A DNA stretch of 64,000 bases from assembly GCF_947500695.1 (NCBI RefSeq), contig NZ_CANMSS010000002.1:124001-188000 (forward strand). The letters run 5' to 3'. The DNA comes from an uncultured Pseudoteredinibacter sp. (GTDB taxonomy: Bacteria > Pseudomonadota > Gammaproteobacteria > Pseudomonadales > Cellvibrionaceae). This document shows, one piece after another, positions 42,401-50,920 of this stretch. The translations under genes were made by a program, and so were the position numbers. How positions within the stretch are numbered: the first letter of the stretch is position 1; every line of letters starts with the position of its first letter. The notes under the pieces are model-generated. The model ran no database searches. It was not told the origin of the DNA and saw only the letters and a program-made list of their open reading frames with translations.

Positions 42401-43204
42401 TCAGAGGGATGCCATAATACCACTAAGCATAAAGTTGAGCCCTACCAGACAAAGAAAGCCAGCAAAGCAGCGTTGCAGCAACTGCGGGGATAATTTATGG
42501 GCTAACTGGGCACCAAAGCGAGCCGACAAAGTGCTAAATACAGCAATTCCTATCCACGCCGGCCAATACACCAGGCCAAAGCTTTGATCAGGCAAGCCTT
42601 CAATGGCCAAACCGCTGTATATAAAGCTTAAGGTTCCCACCAAGGCGATGGGAAAGCCCAAGGCAGCTCCGCAAGCCACAGCCTTTTGAGCCTGCACACC
42701 CCGAGAGCTTAAAAAAGGTACGGTTAAAGAGCCGCCACCAATGCCAAAAATTGCTGAAGCCCAGCCTACTCCAGTTGAAACAGGTACCAGCAAAGGCCAT
42801 CGAAGTGACTTTTCGACCTGCTCCTGTTTTGATTTGTTCCACATTTTCCAGGCCGTATAGAGAGCAAAAACGCCGATTATTATTTGCAAGTGCTCACCTT
42901 TGATACCCACAGCGGTCATACCGCCTAGCCAACTGCCAACGGCAATACCAGGAACCATCAAGGACACCAAGGCCCAATCAACTGCACCTTTTTTGTGATG
43001 GGCGTAAATTGAGCTAACCGAGGTGGTAACAATACATGCTAATGAGGTGGCAATTGCCATATGGACCATATGCTCAGCAGGGAAACCCAACAGGCCAAAG
43101 CTATAAATAAGTACCGGTACAATAATGATGCCGCCGCCGACACCAAATAAGCCCGCTATGATGCCCGCGAAAACACCTAGAACCGCATAAATCAAAAACA
43201 GCAT
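42401..43204 (-). CDS. TSUP (TauE/SafE) family permease
   Basis: 267 residues, about eight membrane helices, with the two TSUP motifs GLFGVGGGIIIVPVL and IFGIGGGSLTVPFL in pseudo-symmetric halves. The family exports sulfite or sulfonates, or moves other organic anions; substrate is unknown here. I start at ATG 43204 (MLFLIYAVLGVF) behind GGGGGTG; the longer frame adds residues unlike the family. lgt starts 9 nt after its stop. A similar gene precedes lgt in Pseudomonas. Confidence 0.92.
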   Translation of the reverse strand: MLFLIYAVLGVFAGIIAGLFGVGGGIIIVPVLIYSFGLLGFPAEHMVHMAIATSLACIVTTSVSSIYAHHKKGAVDWALVSLMVPGIAVGSWLGGMTAVGIKGEHLQIIIGVFALYTAWKMWNKSKQEQVEKSLRWPLLVPVSTGVGWASAIFGIGGGSLTVPFLSSRGVQAQKAVACGAALGFPIALVGTLSFIYSGLAIEGLPDQSFGLVYWPAWIGIAVFSTLSARFGAQLAHKLSPQLLQRCFAGFLCLVGLNFMLSGIMASL

Positions 43205-43307
43205 GCCACCCCCAAGACTGAAAATGCTCCCTAGGAGCAGATGCAGGGCATTATGGTGCCTAGTTCTGCTAGACTCCACCAGCAATTTCTAATTTACGAC
43301 TTTTAAT

Positions 43308-44063
43308 ATGTGCCTGATCCTATTTCGTTTTGACCCAAGTGCCGATCAAACTCTGATACTAGCGGCCAATCGCGATGAAGCCTATCAAAGAGCTACTGCG
43401 CGCGCCGATTTCTGGGAAGATCATACCGACATTCTGGCGGGCCGAGATTTAGAGGCGGGGGGCAGCTGGCTGGGGCTGAGCCGCCAAGGCCGTTTCGCCG
43501 CACTAACTAATTACCGGGAATCCGTGGCAAGCCCGCATGAGGGGCCCTCACGCGGCCAATTGGTAAGTCGTTTTCTTAGCGGCCAACAAAGCCCAGCAGA
43601 ATTTATCTCTGAACTAGAAGGCGAAGCACAAGACTACGCCGGCTTTAATCTGCTGATTGGCAAAAAAACTGAGTTATGGCACATCAGTAATCGTGGCCAA
43701 AGCGCCGGTCAGTTGAGTGCCGGGTACTACGGATTAAGCAATGGCCCCTTTAATGCTCCCTGGCCTAAATCGACCAACGGCCTAGCAAAATTGAAAAGCT
43801 GCATAGAGCAGGGCAGCGAGGAGGAATCTTTGCGCCAACTTCTACTCGACGATCAGGCGCATCATGAGAACTTACCGGACACTGGTGTCGGAGAGGAGCT
43901 CGAAGTCTTATTAAGTCCACTGTTTATTCGTAGCGAACACTATGGCACTCGCAGTTCCAGTGTGGTGCTAATGAGCCAGAATCAGTTTAATTTCTATGAG
44001 TACAACTACCCTTACGGGGCAATGGACCAAGTTGAACGACGCCATTTCCGGCAAAAACTCTAA
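43308..44063 (+). CDS. NRDE (TANGO2) family protein
   Basis: 251 residues. The N-terminal MCLILFRFDP with Cys2 and the family signature ANRDE, then GGSWLGLSRQGRFAALTNYRE, define the TANGO2/NRDE family; an N-terminal nucleophile fold is predicted, with Cys2 as likely nucleophile after Met removal. In animals TANGO2 has been linked to haem or lipid handling; the bacterial role is not settled. Divergent from the TSUP gene. Confidence 0.9.
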   Translation: MCLILFRFDPSADQTLILAANRDEAYQRATARADFWEDHTDILAGRDLEAGGSWLGLSRQGRFAALTNYRESVASPHEGPSRGQLVSRFLSGQQSPAEFISELEGEAQDYAGFNLLIGKKTELWHISNRGQSAGQLSAGYYGLSNGPFNAPWPKSTNGLAKLKSCIEQGSEEESLRQLLLDDQAHHENLPDTGVGEELEVLLSPLFIRSEHYGTRSSSVVLMSQNQFNFYEYNYPYGAMDQVERRHFRQKL

Positions 44064-44110
44064 ATAAACAAGCCCGCAATGAAAGTCCAGCATGCACCAA
44101 ACGTCAAAAA

Positions 44111-44128
44111 TAAAGTGAATTCACTTTA
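44111..44128. promoter_or_regulatory. 18-bp perfect palindrome, probable TetR operator
   Basis: TAAAGTGAATTCACTTTA reads the same on both strands and lies 62 nt before the TetR start. Symmetry, length and location fit an operator for the adjacent TetR protein, controlling itself and the Rieske oxygenase. Confidence 0.7.
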
Positions 44129-44147
44129 CTTTTGAGCAATATTCCAT

Positions 44148-44159
44148 CATCTTAAGATG
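44148..44159. promoter_or_regulatory. 12-bp perfect palindrome before the TetR gene
   Basis: CATCTTAAGATG is a second, unrelated palindrome between the 18-bp one and the TetR start. It may be a further control site or part of the 5' leader. Confidence 0.35.
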
Positions 44160-44189
44160 CACTAGATCAATGGTATTGACGGAAATAGC

Positions 44190-44801
44190 ATGAGCAGCGA
44201 CGCAAAAACCAAAACATTTGGGCAAAAAGCCAAACAGACACGGCAACGGATTTTAGTGGCTGCCGCCCAAGAACTCGCTTCGCGCGGTGGCGATTTGGAG
44301 ATAGCAAATGTCGCCCATACTGCACAAGTGTCCAGCGGCTTGATTTACCGTTACTTCGACTCCCGCACAGATCTAATTGCCGCCACCGTTGAGGACTTCT
44401 ACGATCAATACGATCAATGGGTAATAGATATCAACCCACTGCCGGGCGCCGATTGGATTAGTCGCGAAAGAGCGAGGGTGGAACGCAGCATCAGCTTTAT
44501 TCGTAAACATCCGCTCGCCAAAGTGGTGTTCCTAAATCGCCAAAAAGAACCTCTCGTTGCCGCCGTAGAAAGCCGGCGCTTAGCCGCTCACCTTCAGCTT
44601 GCCATTGAGAACGTCCTACTCGCCCAAGAGCGTGGCGAAATCGACAGCAACATCAATGCCTATGTTGCCTGCCCGATGATCATGGGCGGAATTCGTGAGC
44701 TCCTTGTGCAGTTGCTATCTGACAGCCCACAACTCAACAAGGACCCCAACAAGATGCTCGATCAAACTATGGCCTTTATGGCAAGAGCTATGGGGCTTTA
44801 A
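44190..44801 (+). CDS. TetR family transcriptional regulator
   Basis: 203 residues: an N-terminal HTH (residues 13-60, TRQRILVAAAQELASRGGDL then VAHTAQVSSGLIYRYFDSRT) and a C-terminal all-helical ligand domain. It precedes a Rieske oxygenase gene by 42 nt on the same strand and has an 18-bp palindrome upstream, so it probably represses this two-gene unit until a substrate-like ligand binds. Ligand unknown. Confidence 0.92.
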   Translation: MSSDAKTKTFGQKAKQTRQRILVAAAQELASRGGDLEIANVAHTAQVSSGLIYRYFDSRTDLIAATVEDFYDQYDQWVIDINPLPGADWISRERARVERSISFIRKHPLAKVVFLNRQKEPLVAAVESRRLAAHLQLAIENVLLAQERGEIDSNINAYVACPMIMGGIRELLVQLLSDSPQLNKDPNKMLDQTMAFMARAMGL

Positions 44802-44843
44802 AAAATAGTGATCTAACAAATACAATAAGAGAGACGCCTGATA

Positions 44844-46004
44844 ATGCAAAGACACGCTGAAATAGACTTAATAAAAAAAATACTGGCTTACGAAGAAAAT
44901 AAAAGTACTGATATGCAGAGCGAGTGCTCCAGTATCAATGTTGACTGCTACACTCGAAAAGATCAATTTGCCAAAGAAGAACAACTCTTCAAAGAGATGC
45001 CCATCATCGTAGGGCATAGCAGCCAACTGCCGGAAGCTGGTGATTACTTTACCCGCGAAATCTGCAAAGTTCCCCTCATTGTTTTACGCCAAAAAGATGG
45101 CAGCCTGAAAGCATTTATTAATGTCTGCAAACATCGCGGCGGACGCCTCGCCCGCGAAGCTAGTGGCAAAGGCTTACGCTCCCTAGTATGTCAATATCAC
45201 GCCTGGACTTATGAAACCAATGGCAATCTACGCGGCATTCCCCATCGCGATGGTTTCAGCAATATGCCCGAAGGCTGCAAGAGTCTCACAGAGCTCCCCT
45301 TAACCGAGCGCTTTGGTTTTATTTGGTTGCGACTAAGCCCCATTAAGGTGGGCGATAAAGATGGCGGCTTTGAAACCGAGCTCGACAAGCTACTGGGTGA
45401 CAGCATTATTCAAGACTTAGAAGGTTATCAATTAGACAGCCATGTCGTTTTTGATCCAAAAGATTTCCATCGCCCGATAAATTGGAAGCTGGCGGTTGAT
45501 ACTTTTATGGAAAATTACCATGTCAAAAAAACCCATAAAGAAACCATCGACTTTATGTTTTTAGACACGGTTGGTAGTTACAAAAAGTTTGGCCTGCAGC
45601 AGCGTAATCTCTACCCTAAAAAAACCATTACCAGCCTACGTGAAAAAGATGAATCCGAGTGGCATGTTCGTGAGCACGGCAACTTTCTCTACCTACTCTT
45701 CCCAAATACATTGCTGTTAATAGAGCCCGATCATATAAACGTTTCTATTGTTTATCCCGATGGTATCGGACACACACAACTGATTAACTTTACCCTGCTA
45801 GCCAAAGCGCCTAATGAAAAAGGGATTGCCTATTTTTGCAAAAACAATGAAATTCTGTATCGAGCTTTAGAAGAAGATTTCAGTATGGCCAGCGACGTCC
45901 AGCAAGGCCTGTATTCAGGCGCCTGCCAGGAGTTTCTTCATGGACGATTTGAACAGGGGTTGCGCTACTTCCATGACAATATTGAAGAGGCTTTGAAAAC
46001 CTAG
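44844..46004 (+). CDS. Rieske non-haem iron oxygenase, alpha subunit
   Basis: 386 residues. The Rieske [2Fe-2S] centre is Cys95-x-His97 and Cys116-x2-His119 (CKHRGG, CQYHAWTYETNG). The catalytic domain has NWKLAVDTFMENYHVKKTH with iron ligands His226 and His231. Such enzymes hydroxylate or demethylate aromatic or other organic compounds with electrons from a reductase; no reductase or beta subunit is nearby, so these must be encoded elsewhere. GAGAGACG precedes the ATG. Cotranscribed with the TetR gene. Confidence 0.93.
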   Translation: MQRHAEIDLIKKILAYEENKSTDMQSECSSINVDCYTRKDQFAKEEQLFKEMPIIVGHSSQLPEAGDYFTREICKVPLIVLRQKDGSLKAFINVCKHRGGRLAREASGKGLRSLVCQYHAWTYETNGNLRGIPHRDGFSNMPEGCKSLTELPLTERFGFIWLRLSPIKVGDKDGGFETELDKLLGDSIIQDLEGYQLDSHVVFDPKDFHRPINWKLAVDTFMENYHVKKTHKETIDFMFLDTVGSYKKFGLQQRNLYPKKTITSLREKDESEWHVREHGNFLYLLFPNTLLLIEPDHINVSIVYPDGIGHTQLINFTLLAKAPNEKGIAYFCKNNEILYRALEEDFSMASDVQQGLYSGACQEFLHGRFEQGLRYFHDNIEEALKT

Positions 46005-46065
46005 TCATTTTCAAAATTGATATTTTGGAATGGGGCGGTGTAACTACATTGCAAAACAGCTACCC

Positions 46066-46098
46066 ATAAAAAACGCCGCAATCTGCGGCGTTTTTTAT
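46066..46098. terminator. Bidirectional terminator between Rieske and FKBP genes
   Basis: A 15-bp perfect stem (ATAAAAAACGCCGCA / TGCGGCGTTTTTTAT) with an ATC loop and T-runs for both strands, between the convergent stops at 46004 and 46121. Confidence 0.93.
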
Positions 46099-46120
46099 TG
46101 TGAGGCAAATAGCTAACTCA

Positions 46121-46855
46121 TTAAGGGTTAACTTTTAGCAACTCAACTTCAAAAACCAAAGTGGCGTTCGGCCCAATAATACCACCGGTACCACCAGGGC
46201 CATAGGCTAGGTTAGATGGGATATAAACCTTCCACTTTGAGCCCTCTGGCATTAACTGTAGAACTTCGGTCCAGCCTGGGATTACCTGAGTCACTTTAAA
46301 GGTCGCCGGCTCGCCACGTGCAACCGAGCTATCAAACTCAGTGCCGTCAATCAAAGTACCTACATAATGTACCTGTACGGCATCATCGGTGGTCGGCTTA
46401 GGGCCACTGCCTTCGGTGATCACTTCATATTGCAAACCACTTTCAGTGCTTTGTATACCTTCTTTCTTAGCATTTTCGGCTAGGAAAGCTTGGCCGGCAG
46501 CTAGGTTTTCTTCGCCCGCTTTTTCACTCTCAACACGAGCTTTCTCAATGGCTTCTTGCTGTTTAGCCATTTGCTTTTCCTGGTACTGAGTCATTACTGA
46601 CTGCATCTCTTCAGGAGTCAAACGAGACTCTTTGCCTTCAGCGATGTCTTTAACCGCCGCAGAAATAGCGGCGGCATCTAGGTTCATCTCATCCTGCTTA
46701 AAGCGACCGGCAACATCGTAGCCCAGAATATAACTGATCTTCTTTTCCATGGTGTCTAGCACCAGCTCTTGTTCTGGTGCTTTTTTAGCCTGCTCATTAC
46801 AACCTGCAACAAGCATTACAGCGGCAGCAACACCGGCAATCGCGAACTTTTTCAT
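46121..46855 (-). CDS. FKBP-type peptidyl-prolyl isomerase lipoprotein (Mip/FkpA-like)
   Basis: 244 residues. Lipobox LVAGC puts the lipidated Cys at 19. An N-terminal helical dimerisation domain (30-130, KKISYILGYDVAGRFK) leads to a C-terminal FKBP domain with VQVHYVGTLIDGTEFDSSVARGEPATF-like strands, VIPGWTEVLQLMPEGSKW and IPSNLAYGPGG. It folds periplasmic proteins by isomerising X-Pro bonds. Full length for the Mip/FkpA group. Confidence 0.95.
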   Translation of the reverse strand: MKKFAIAGVAAAVMLVAGCNEQAKKAPEQELVLDTMEKKISYILGYDVAGRFKQDEMNLDAAAISAAVKDIAEGKESRLTPEEMQSVMTQYQEKQMAKQQEAIEKARVESEKAGEENLAAGQAFLAENAKKEGIQSTESGLQYEVITEGSGPKPTTDDAVQVHYVGTLIDGTEFDSSVARGEPATFKVTQVIPGWTEVLQLMPEGSKWKVYIPSNLAYGPGGTGGIIGPNATLVFEVELLKVNP

Positions 46856-46912
46856 TATTGCTTCCTAATTGGTCCGTGAGGGGCTTGGCCCCATTAAACT
46901 ATATCGTTAACT

Positions 46913-47434
46913 TTATTGACTTCGTTTATTTGTCTGAGCGTCTATCTCTTGATAGCGCTTATCCACCAGCTCTTGAATTTGCTGAGCATCTTGCATCAAC
47001 TTCTGAGCCTGTCCTGGACTTACAGTCATCGGCAAGGGTACAGCCTTTGCATCAGCTTGAGTAGTATTTTCAGCTTCTTCTGTGGGCTCCGGCACGGGAA
47101 CCGACTGCATCAAGTTAGCATTTGGGTCTACCCAAAGCTCTTGCGCTGTTCCAGCAGGGTTGGGCGTATCCGATAAATGCCAGTTACCGGCACTGTCTTG
47201 CCAGCGATAAGCCTTGGTTTTCCCAGACTGCTTGTCGCCTAAAATATCTCGACGCAAGCCATGCCACCAGCGATACAGCTCCAACTTAGCCTTTTCATAG
47301 CTTCCATTGACCTCAATATCGGGGGACAGTTCCGAGGCATCCATCCAAGGCAAACCATCCGGCCTTTTCAGTACAAATGGCGCCGCCAAAGCAAGCACAA
47401 TGATCAGAGCCATAAGGGTAAGAAACAAACGCAT
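46913..47434 (-). CDS. DUF4124 domain protein
   Basis: 173 residues: one N-terminal membrane segment (3-22), then a DUF4124 domain at 70-105 (AYRWQDSAGNWHLSDTPN), a small beta-rich module common in proteobacterial envelope proteins, and a Glu/Gln-rich C-terminal helix. It likely faces the periplasm. Role unknown. It lies between the FKBP and TIGR02444 genes, on the same strand, and may share a transcript with the latter (18 nt). Confidence 0.8.
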   Translation of the reverse strand: MRLFLTLMALIIVLALAAPFVLKRPDGLPWMDASELSPDIEVNGSYEKAKLELYRWWHGLRRDILGDKQSGKTKAYRWQDSAGNWHLSDTPNPAGTAQELWVDPNANLMQSVPVPEPTEEAENTTQADAKAVPLPMTVSPGQAQKLMQDAQQIQELVDKRYQEIDAQTNKRSQ

Positions 47435-47452
47435 AGGACCTCCAAGGTCTAG

Positions 47453-47935
47453 CTATAAATACTTTAGTAGTTGTTCTAGCTGTGAATTCAGGCCTGAACT
47501 ATAGCTCTGACCCGGCTCTTCTTGGTGCATTAGATGCTCACCATACATTAATAGGTTTTGCTGCGCAGCATCCGGGCCACGACCCGATGATATCTTCAGC
47601 TCAAACAATGTCTGCTGCTCCCAGCGCTCTAGCTCCAACTCGAGAGACTTTGCCTGCTTATAAACCGTATCAAATGGATGATTTTTGAGCGCCCTTCGCA
47701 ATTCACGCGTGGGTAAAAGATAGTTATTTTGGTGCTTATCAATTAAAGCCAAAGCACGCTCTAAATCTTCTGCTGAGATAAGGCACCCATCAACGCCCTG
47801 CCAAAGGCACCAAAGCAGAATATTGACCTGGGCCCCATATTCGTCCTGAAGCAGCAACAAGCATTTCGCAGCTTTGGGTTGCTGATAGTAAGCAAGACTA
47901 AACTGCCACAACAAATTTTCAGTATGGTCTGTCAT
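47453..47935 (-). CDS. TIGR02444 family protein
   Basis: 160 residues, helical and soluble. The opening LLWQFSLAYYQQPKAAKCLL and LLQDEYGAQVNILLWCLW are diagnostic of TIGR02444, a family of unknown role found next to ABC-F genes in Pseudomonas and relatives, as here. Its start is only 29 nt from that of the divergent ABC-F gene, so the two share one promoter region. Confidence 0.88.
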   Translation of the reverse strand: MTDHTENLLWQFSLAYYQQPKAAKCLLLLQDEYGAQVNILLWCLWQGVDGCLISAEDLERALALIDKHQNNYLLPTRELRRALKNHPFDTVYKQAKSLELELERWEQQTLFELKISSGRGPDAAQQNLLMYGEHLMHQEEPGQSYSSGLNSQLEQLLKYL

Positions 47936-47964
47936 TTAATACCCGCAGCAGTACAATAGCCGCC

Positions 47965-49863
47965 ATGATTGAGATACAAGATTTAAGTTTACAGCGTGGC
48001 CATAAGCTTCTGCTAGACCATTGTGCTTTGCGCGTTCATCCAGGGCAAAAAATTGGCCTAATCGGAGCAAATGGCAGCGGCAAATCCAGCCTATTCAAAT
48101 TACTACTAGGCCAGCTGCAAGCCGATACCGGCAGCTGCTCCATACCCAGCAATTGGCGCTTAGCCCATATGGCTCAGGAAGTCGCCCATAGCGAACGAAA
48201 AGCCATCGACTACGTGATCGATGGCGATCAAGCCCTGCGTAAGCTCGAAGTTAAACTGGAGCAAGAAAACGCCAAGGGAGAAGCCGCCTGCGGTGAAACT
48301 CTTGCTAAACTGTACGGCGAAATTGAGCAACACCAGGGCTATAGTGCCGAATCTAGAGCGCAAGCTTTATTAAACGGGCTTGGCTTCACCCAGGCTGACA
48401 GCCAAAAGCAAGTACATGAGTTTTCTGGTGGCTGGCGCATTCGTTTGAATCTGGCTCAAGCTTTAATGTGTCCATCCGACTTCTTATTGCTTGATGAGCC
48501 GACAAACCACCTTGATCTAGATGCTACCGTTTGGCTAGAACAATGGCTGCAGATGTACCCCGGTACACTGCTAATAATCTCGCACGATAGAGATTTTTTA
48601 GACAACGTCATCCAATACACTGTTAATTTGCACAATCAAAAGCTGGAACTATACAACGGTAATTATAGTAGCTATGAAAAACAAAAAGCTGAGCGATTAG
48701 CACAACAACAAGCGGCATTCGAGAAACAACAGACTCGCATCGCGGAAATTGAAAATTTTGTTCGCCGTTTTCGCGCCAAAGCCACTAAGGCCAAACAAGC
48801 CCAAAGCCGCCTGAAAGAGCTAGAGCGCATGGAAGCTATTGCGCCAGCTCACATTGATTCTCCCTTTAACTTTCAAATTCCGGTAGCGGACAAACTCCCA
48901 CAGACTTTAGTTAATCTGCAGAAAGTACAATTGGGCTATGGCGAAACAAGTATTGTAGAGAATATCAATCTCACCATTTTGCCTAGCAGTCGCATTGGCT
49001 TACTGGGTCACAATGGCGCAGGTAAATCCACTTTAATGAAGGCCCTGGCCGGGAACCTCGCTGTGCAGGCAGGTGAAATCAGCGAATCTGAACATCTGGC
49101 CATCGGTTATTTTGCGCAGCACCAATTAGAAGCTTTGGACATGCAAGCTTCTGCGGCATTGCATATTCAACGCCTAAGCCCAAATGCCAGCGAGCAGGAA
49201 GTTAGGAACTTTTTAGGCAGCTTCGGCTTTCAAGGGGACCGAGCTTTTGAAACTATCGAGCATTTTTCAGGCGGCGAGAAAGCACGCTTGGCGCTAGCCA
49301 TTATTGCTTGGCAAAAACCCAATGTGTTACTGCTTGATGAGCCTACTAACCACCTTGATTTAGAAATGCGACACGCATTAACTATAGCTCTACAAGCCTA
49401 TGAAGGCGCTATCGTATTGGTATCCCACGATCGTCACCTCCTGAAGAATACAGTTGAACAATTCATCTTAGTGGATAGCAAACGTGCGGAAGAATTCAAT
49501 GGCACCTTGGAGGATTATCAAGCTTGGCTATCTCAACAAAGCAGCAAGGCCGAAGATGCCAGCAATAGCCCCGTCAATCCAACGAAAAACGATAAAAAAG
49601 AGCAACGTCAATCTGCTGCTGCGCTAAGGCAAAAACTACAGCCTATTCGTAATCAAATTAAAAAACTCGATCGCTCAATGGAGTCTTCTCAAGAGCGCCT
49701 TGAGAAAGTTGAGAACAGGCTGGCAGATAGCGCTCTTTATGAGGGTGATAGCAAAGAGCTCAATCAGCTCTTGCAGGAACAAGCAGAGCTGCGCAAAAAC
49801 CTTGATGATATGGAAGAGCAGTGGTTCGAGCTCAATGAGGAGCTGGAATCACTCGGTGAGTAG
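47965..49863 (+). CDS. yheS: ABC-F ATPase (YheS type)
   Basis: 632 residues, two ABC domains in one chain and no membrane segment, so a translation-associated ABC-F protein rather than a transporter. Walker A motifs GANGSGKSS and GHNGAGKST, signatures FSGGWRIRLNLAQAL and FSGGEKARLALAI, and DEPTNHLDL twice are intact; the linker RRFRAKATKAKQAQSRLKELERME and the C-terminal coiled coil match E. coli YheS (637). It is expected to act on the ribosome. Confidence 0.94.
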   Translation: MIEIQDLSLQRGHKLLLDHCALRVHPGQKIGLIGANGSGKSSLFKLLLGQLQADTGSCSIPSNWRLAHMAQEVAHSERKAIDYVIDGDQALRKLEVKLEQENAKGEAACGETLAKLYGEIEQHQGYSAESRAQALLNGLGFTQADSQKQVHEFSGGWRIRLNLAQALMCPSDFLLLDEPTNHLDLDATVWLEQWLQMYPGTLLIISHDRDFLDNVIQYTVNLHNQKLELYNGNYSSYEKQKAERLAQQQAAFEKQQTRIAEIENFVRRFRAKATKAKQAQSRLKELERMEAIAPAHIDSPFNFQIPVADKLPQTLVNLQKVQLGYGETSIVENINLTILPSSRIGLLGHNGAGKSTLMKALAGNLAVQAGEISESEHLAIGYFAQHQLEALDMQASAALHIQRLSPNASEQEVRNFLGSFGFQGDRAFETIEHFSGGEKARLALAIIAWQKPNVLLLDEPTNHLDLEMRHALTIALQAYEGAIVLVSHDRHLLKNTVEQFILVDSKRAEEFNGTLEDYQAWLSQQSSKAEDASNSPVNPTKNDKKEQRQSAAALRQKLQPIRNQIKKLDRSMESSQERLEKVENRLADSALYEGDSKELNQLLQEQAELRKNLDDMEEQWFELNEELESLGE

Positions 49864-49875
49864 CTGTTCAACTCA

Positions 49876-50214
49876 TCACTGCGTTCGCTGGTCCTTTTTT
49901 AAAAAGGGCCGTACTAATGCAACGTACTTTCTACGTGAGTATTTTCGCAAGCCATACTGAGCAGCCATTAAAACAGCAATCATCAGCAGGAATAACTCTA
50001 CGCCTAAACCAAGCCGCAGAAGAACTATAAAGATCAGTGCAGCAAACACTAGCATCGACGACACTAGCAACAGCTGGGTCTTAAGCCAGCGGCTATTCAT
50101 GCCCGGAGTCAAAAAGCAGGCATAGCGAGCTTCTTCAAAAGATCTAAACTGATCGAATTCGTTTAGCCCCCTCAATTCTTCTAAAGCGGCTAGTTCTTCC
50201 CTGGAGATATTCAT
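49876..50214 (-). CDS. Small two-helix membrane protein, unknown
   Basis: 112 residues: a soluble N-terminal part (1-42), two adjacent membrane helices (45-65 and 70-87), and a basic C-terminus (RKYSRRKYVALVRPFLKKD), predicting both ends in the cytosol. I do not recognise the family. Its stop is 12 nt from the convergent ABC-F stop. A start at ATG 50214 follows GGAAAGAATCGT, a modest ribosome site. Confidence 0.65.
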   Translation of the reverse strand: MNISREELAALEELRGLNEFDQFRSFEEARYACFLTPGMNSRWLKTQLLLVSSMLVFAALIFIVLLRLGLGVELFLLMIAVLMAAQYGLRKYSRRKYVALVRPFLKKDQRTQ

Positions 50215-50364
50215 ACGATTCTTTCCGTTCCTTAACTGGTCTCTTGTTCTCTTTTTACCTCAGTTCTAGGTTTTTAGGCATTTATACAGATACCTAGAAA
50301 ACCTGACTAATATACCCTCAAAACAACCACTTATCAGCTAGCCATAAGAGTTAATTATATAGTC

Positions 50365-50370
50365 TATAAT
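50365..50370 (+). promoter_or_regulatory. -10 element before the pilin-like gene
   Basis: A consensus TATAAT at 50365-50370 predicts transcription from about 50377, giving a 23-nt leader before ATG 50400. This argues against the in-frame TTG at 50370 as a start. Confidence 0.5.
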
Positions 50371-50399
50371 TGTCTACACACGGACCTAGAGTAACTTTC

Positions 50400-50906
50400 A
50401 TGGCGGGACAAACTAAGGCCAGCGGCTTTACCCTAATAGAGCTAATCGCAGTTATTGTGATTTTGGGCGTCTTAGCCGCAGTTGCAGCACCAAAGTTTGT
50501 TGATCTTTCCTCAGCTGCCAAAGTCGCCGCCCTAGAAGGCGTTGCCGGAACCATGCGCTCTACGGCTCAAATGACCAAAGCCGCGGCTTTGGCTCAAGGC
50601 ATTGAGCCTGCCAGTAGCAACCCACCTAGCGGTCAATCACAGTTTTTAGTCAATGTTGCAGGAGGCAGTTCAGAGCTGGATTGGCGAAACCTCTGTCCAG
50701 AAAGCCGTGCTGAATTGGGTAGTCGTTTTACTATGGTGGACTTTATTAATTTAAGTGGTGGCATGGATAGCCGCGTCACCAATCAATATACCTTTGTTGG
50801 TTTTGATATACCCAGCTCTGCGCCAAGCGGCAGCGGCTGTTACGTGATCTATGATTCTTTCGGCTCACCCAATTGCACCGTTACTGTGGTAGATAACGAT
50901 TGCTAA
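50400..50906 (+). CDS. Type IV pilin-like protein (MSHA pilin type)
   Basis: 168 residues. A short leader ending ASG is followed by FTLIELIAVIVILGVLAAVA, the prepilin peptidase site and N-terminal helix with Glu5, then APKFVDLSS. The globular part has cysteines in CPES, SGCYV, NCTV and NDC, enough for two disulfides, as in MshA-type pilins. No pilus assembly genes are nearby, so it depends on machinery elsewhere or serves as a minor pseudopilin. Start at ATG 50400. Confidence 0.88.
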   Translation: MAGQTKASGFTLIELIAVIVILGVLAAVAAPKFVDLSSAAKVAALEGVAGTMRSTAQMTKAAALAQGIEPASSNPPSGQSQFLVNVAGGSSELDWRNLCPESRAELGSRFTMVDFINLSGGMDSRVTNQYTFVGFDIPSSAPSGSGCYVIYDSFGSPNCTVTVVDNDC

Positions 50907-50920
50907 TAAGGCGGAGTTGC

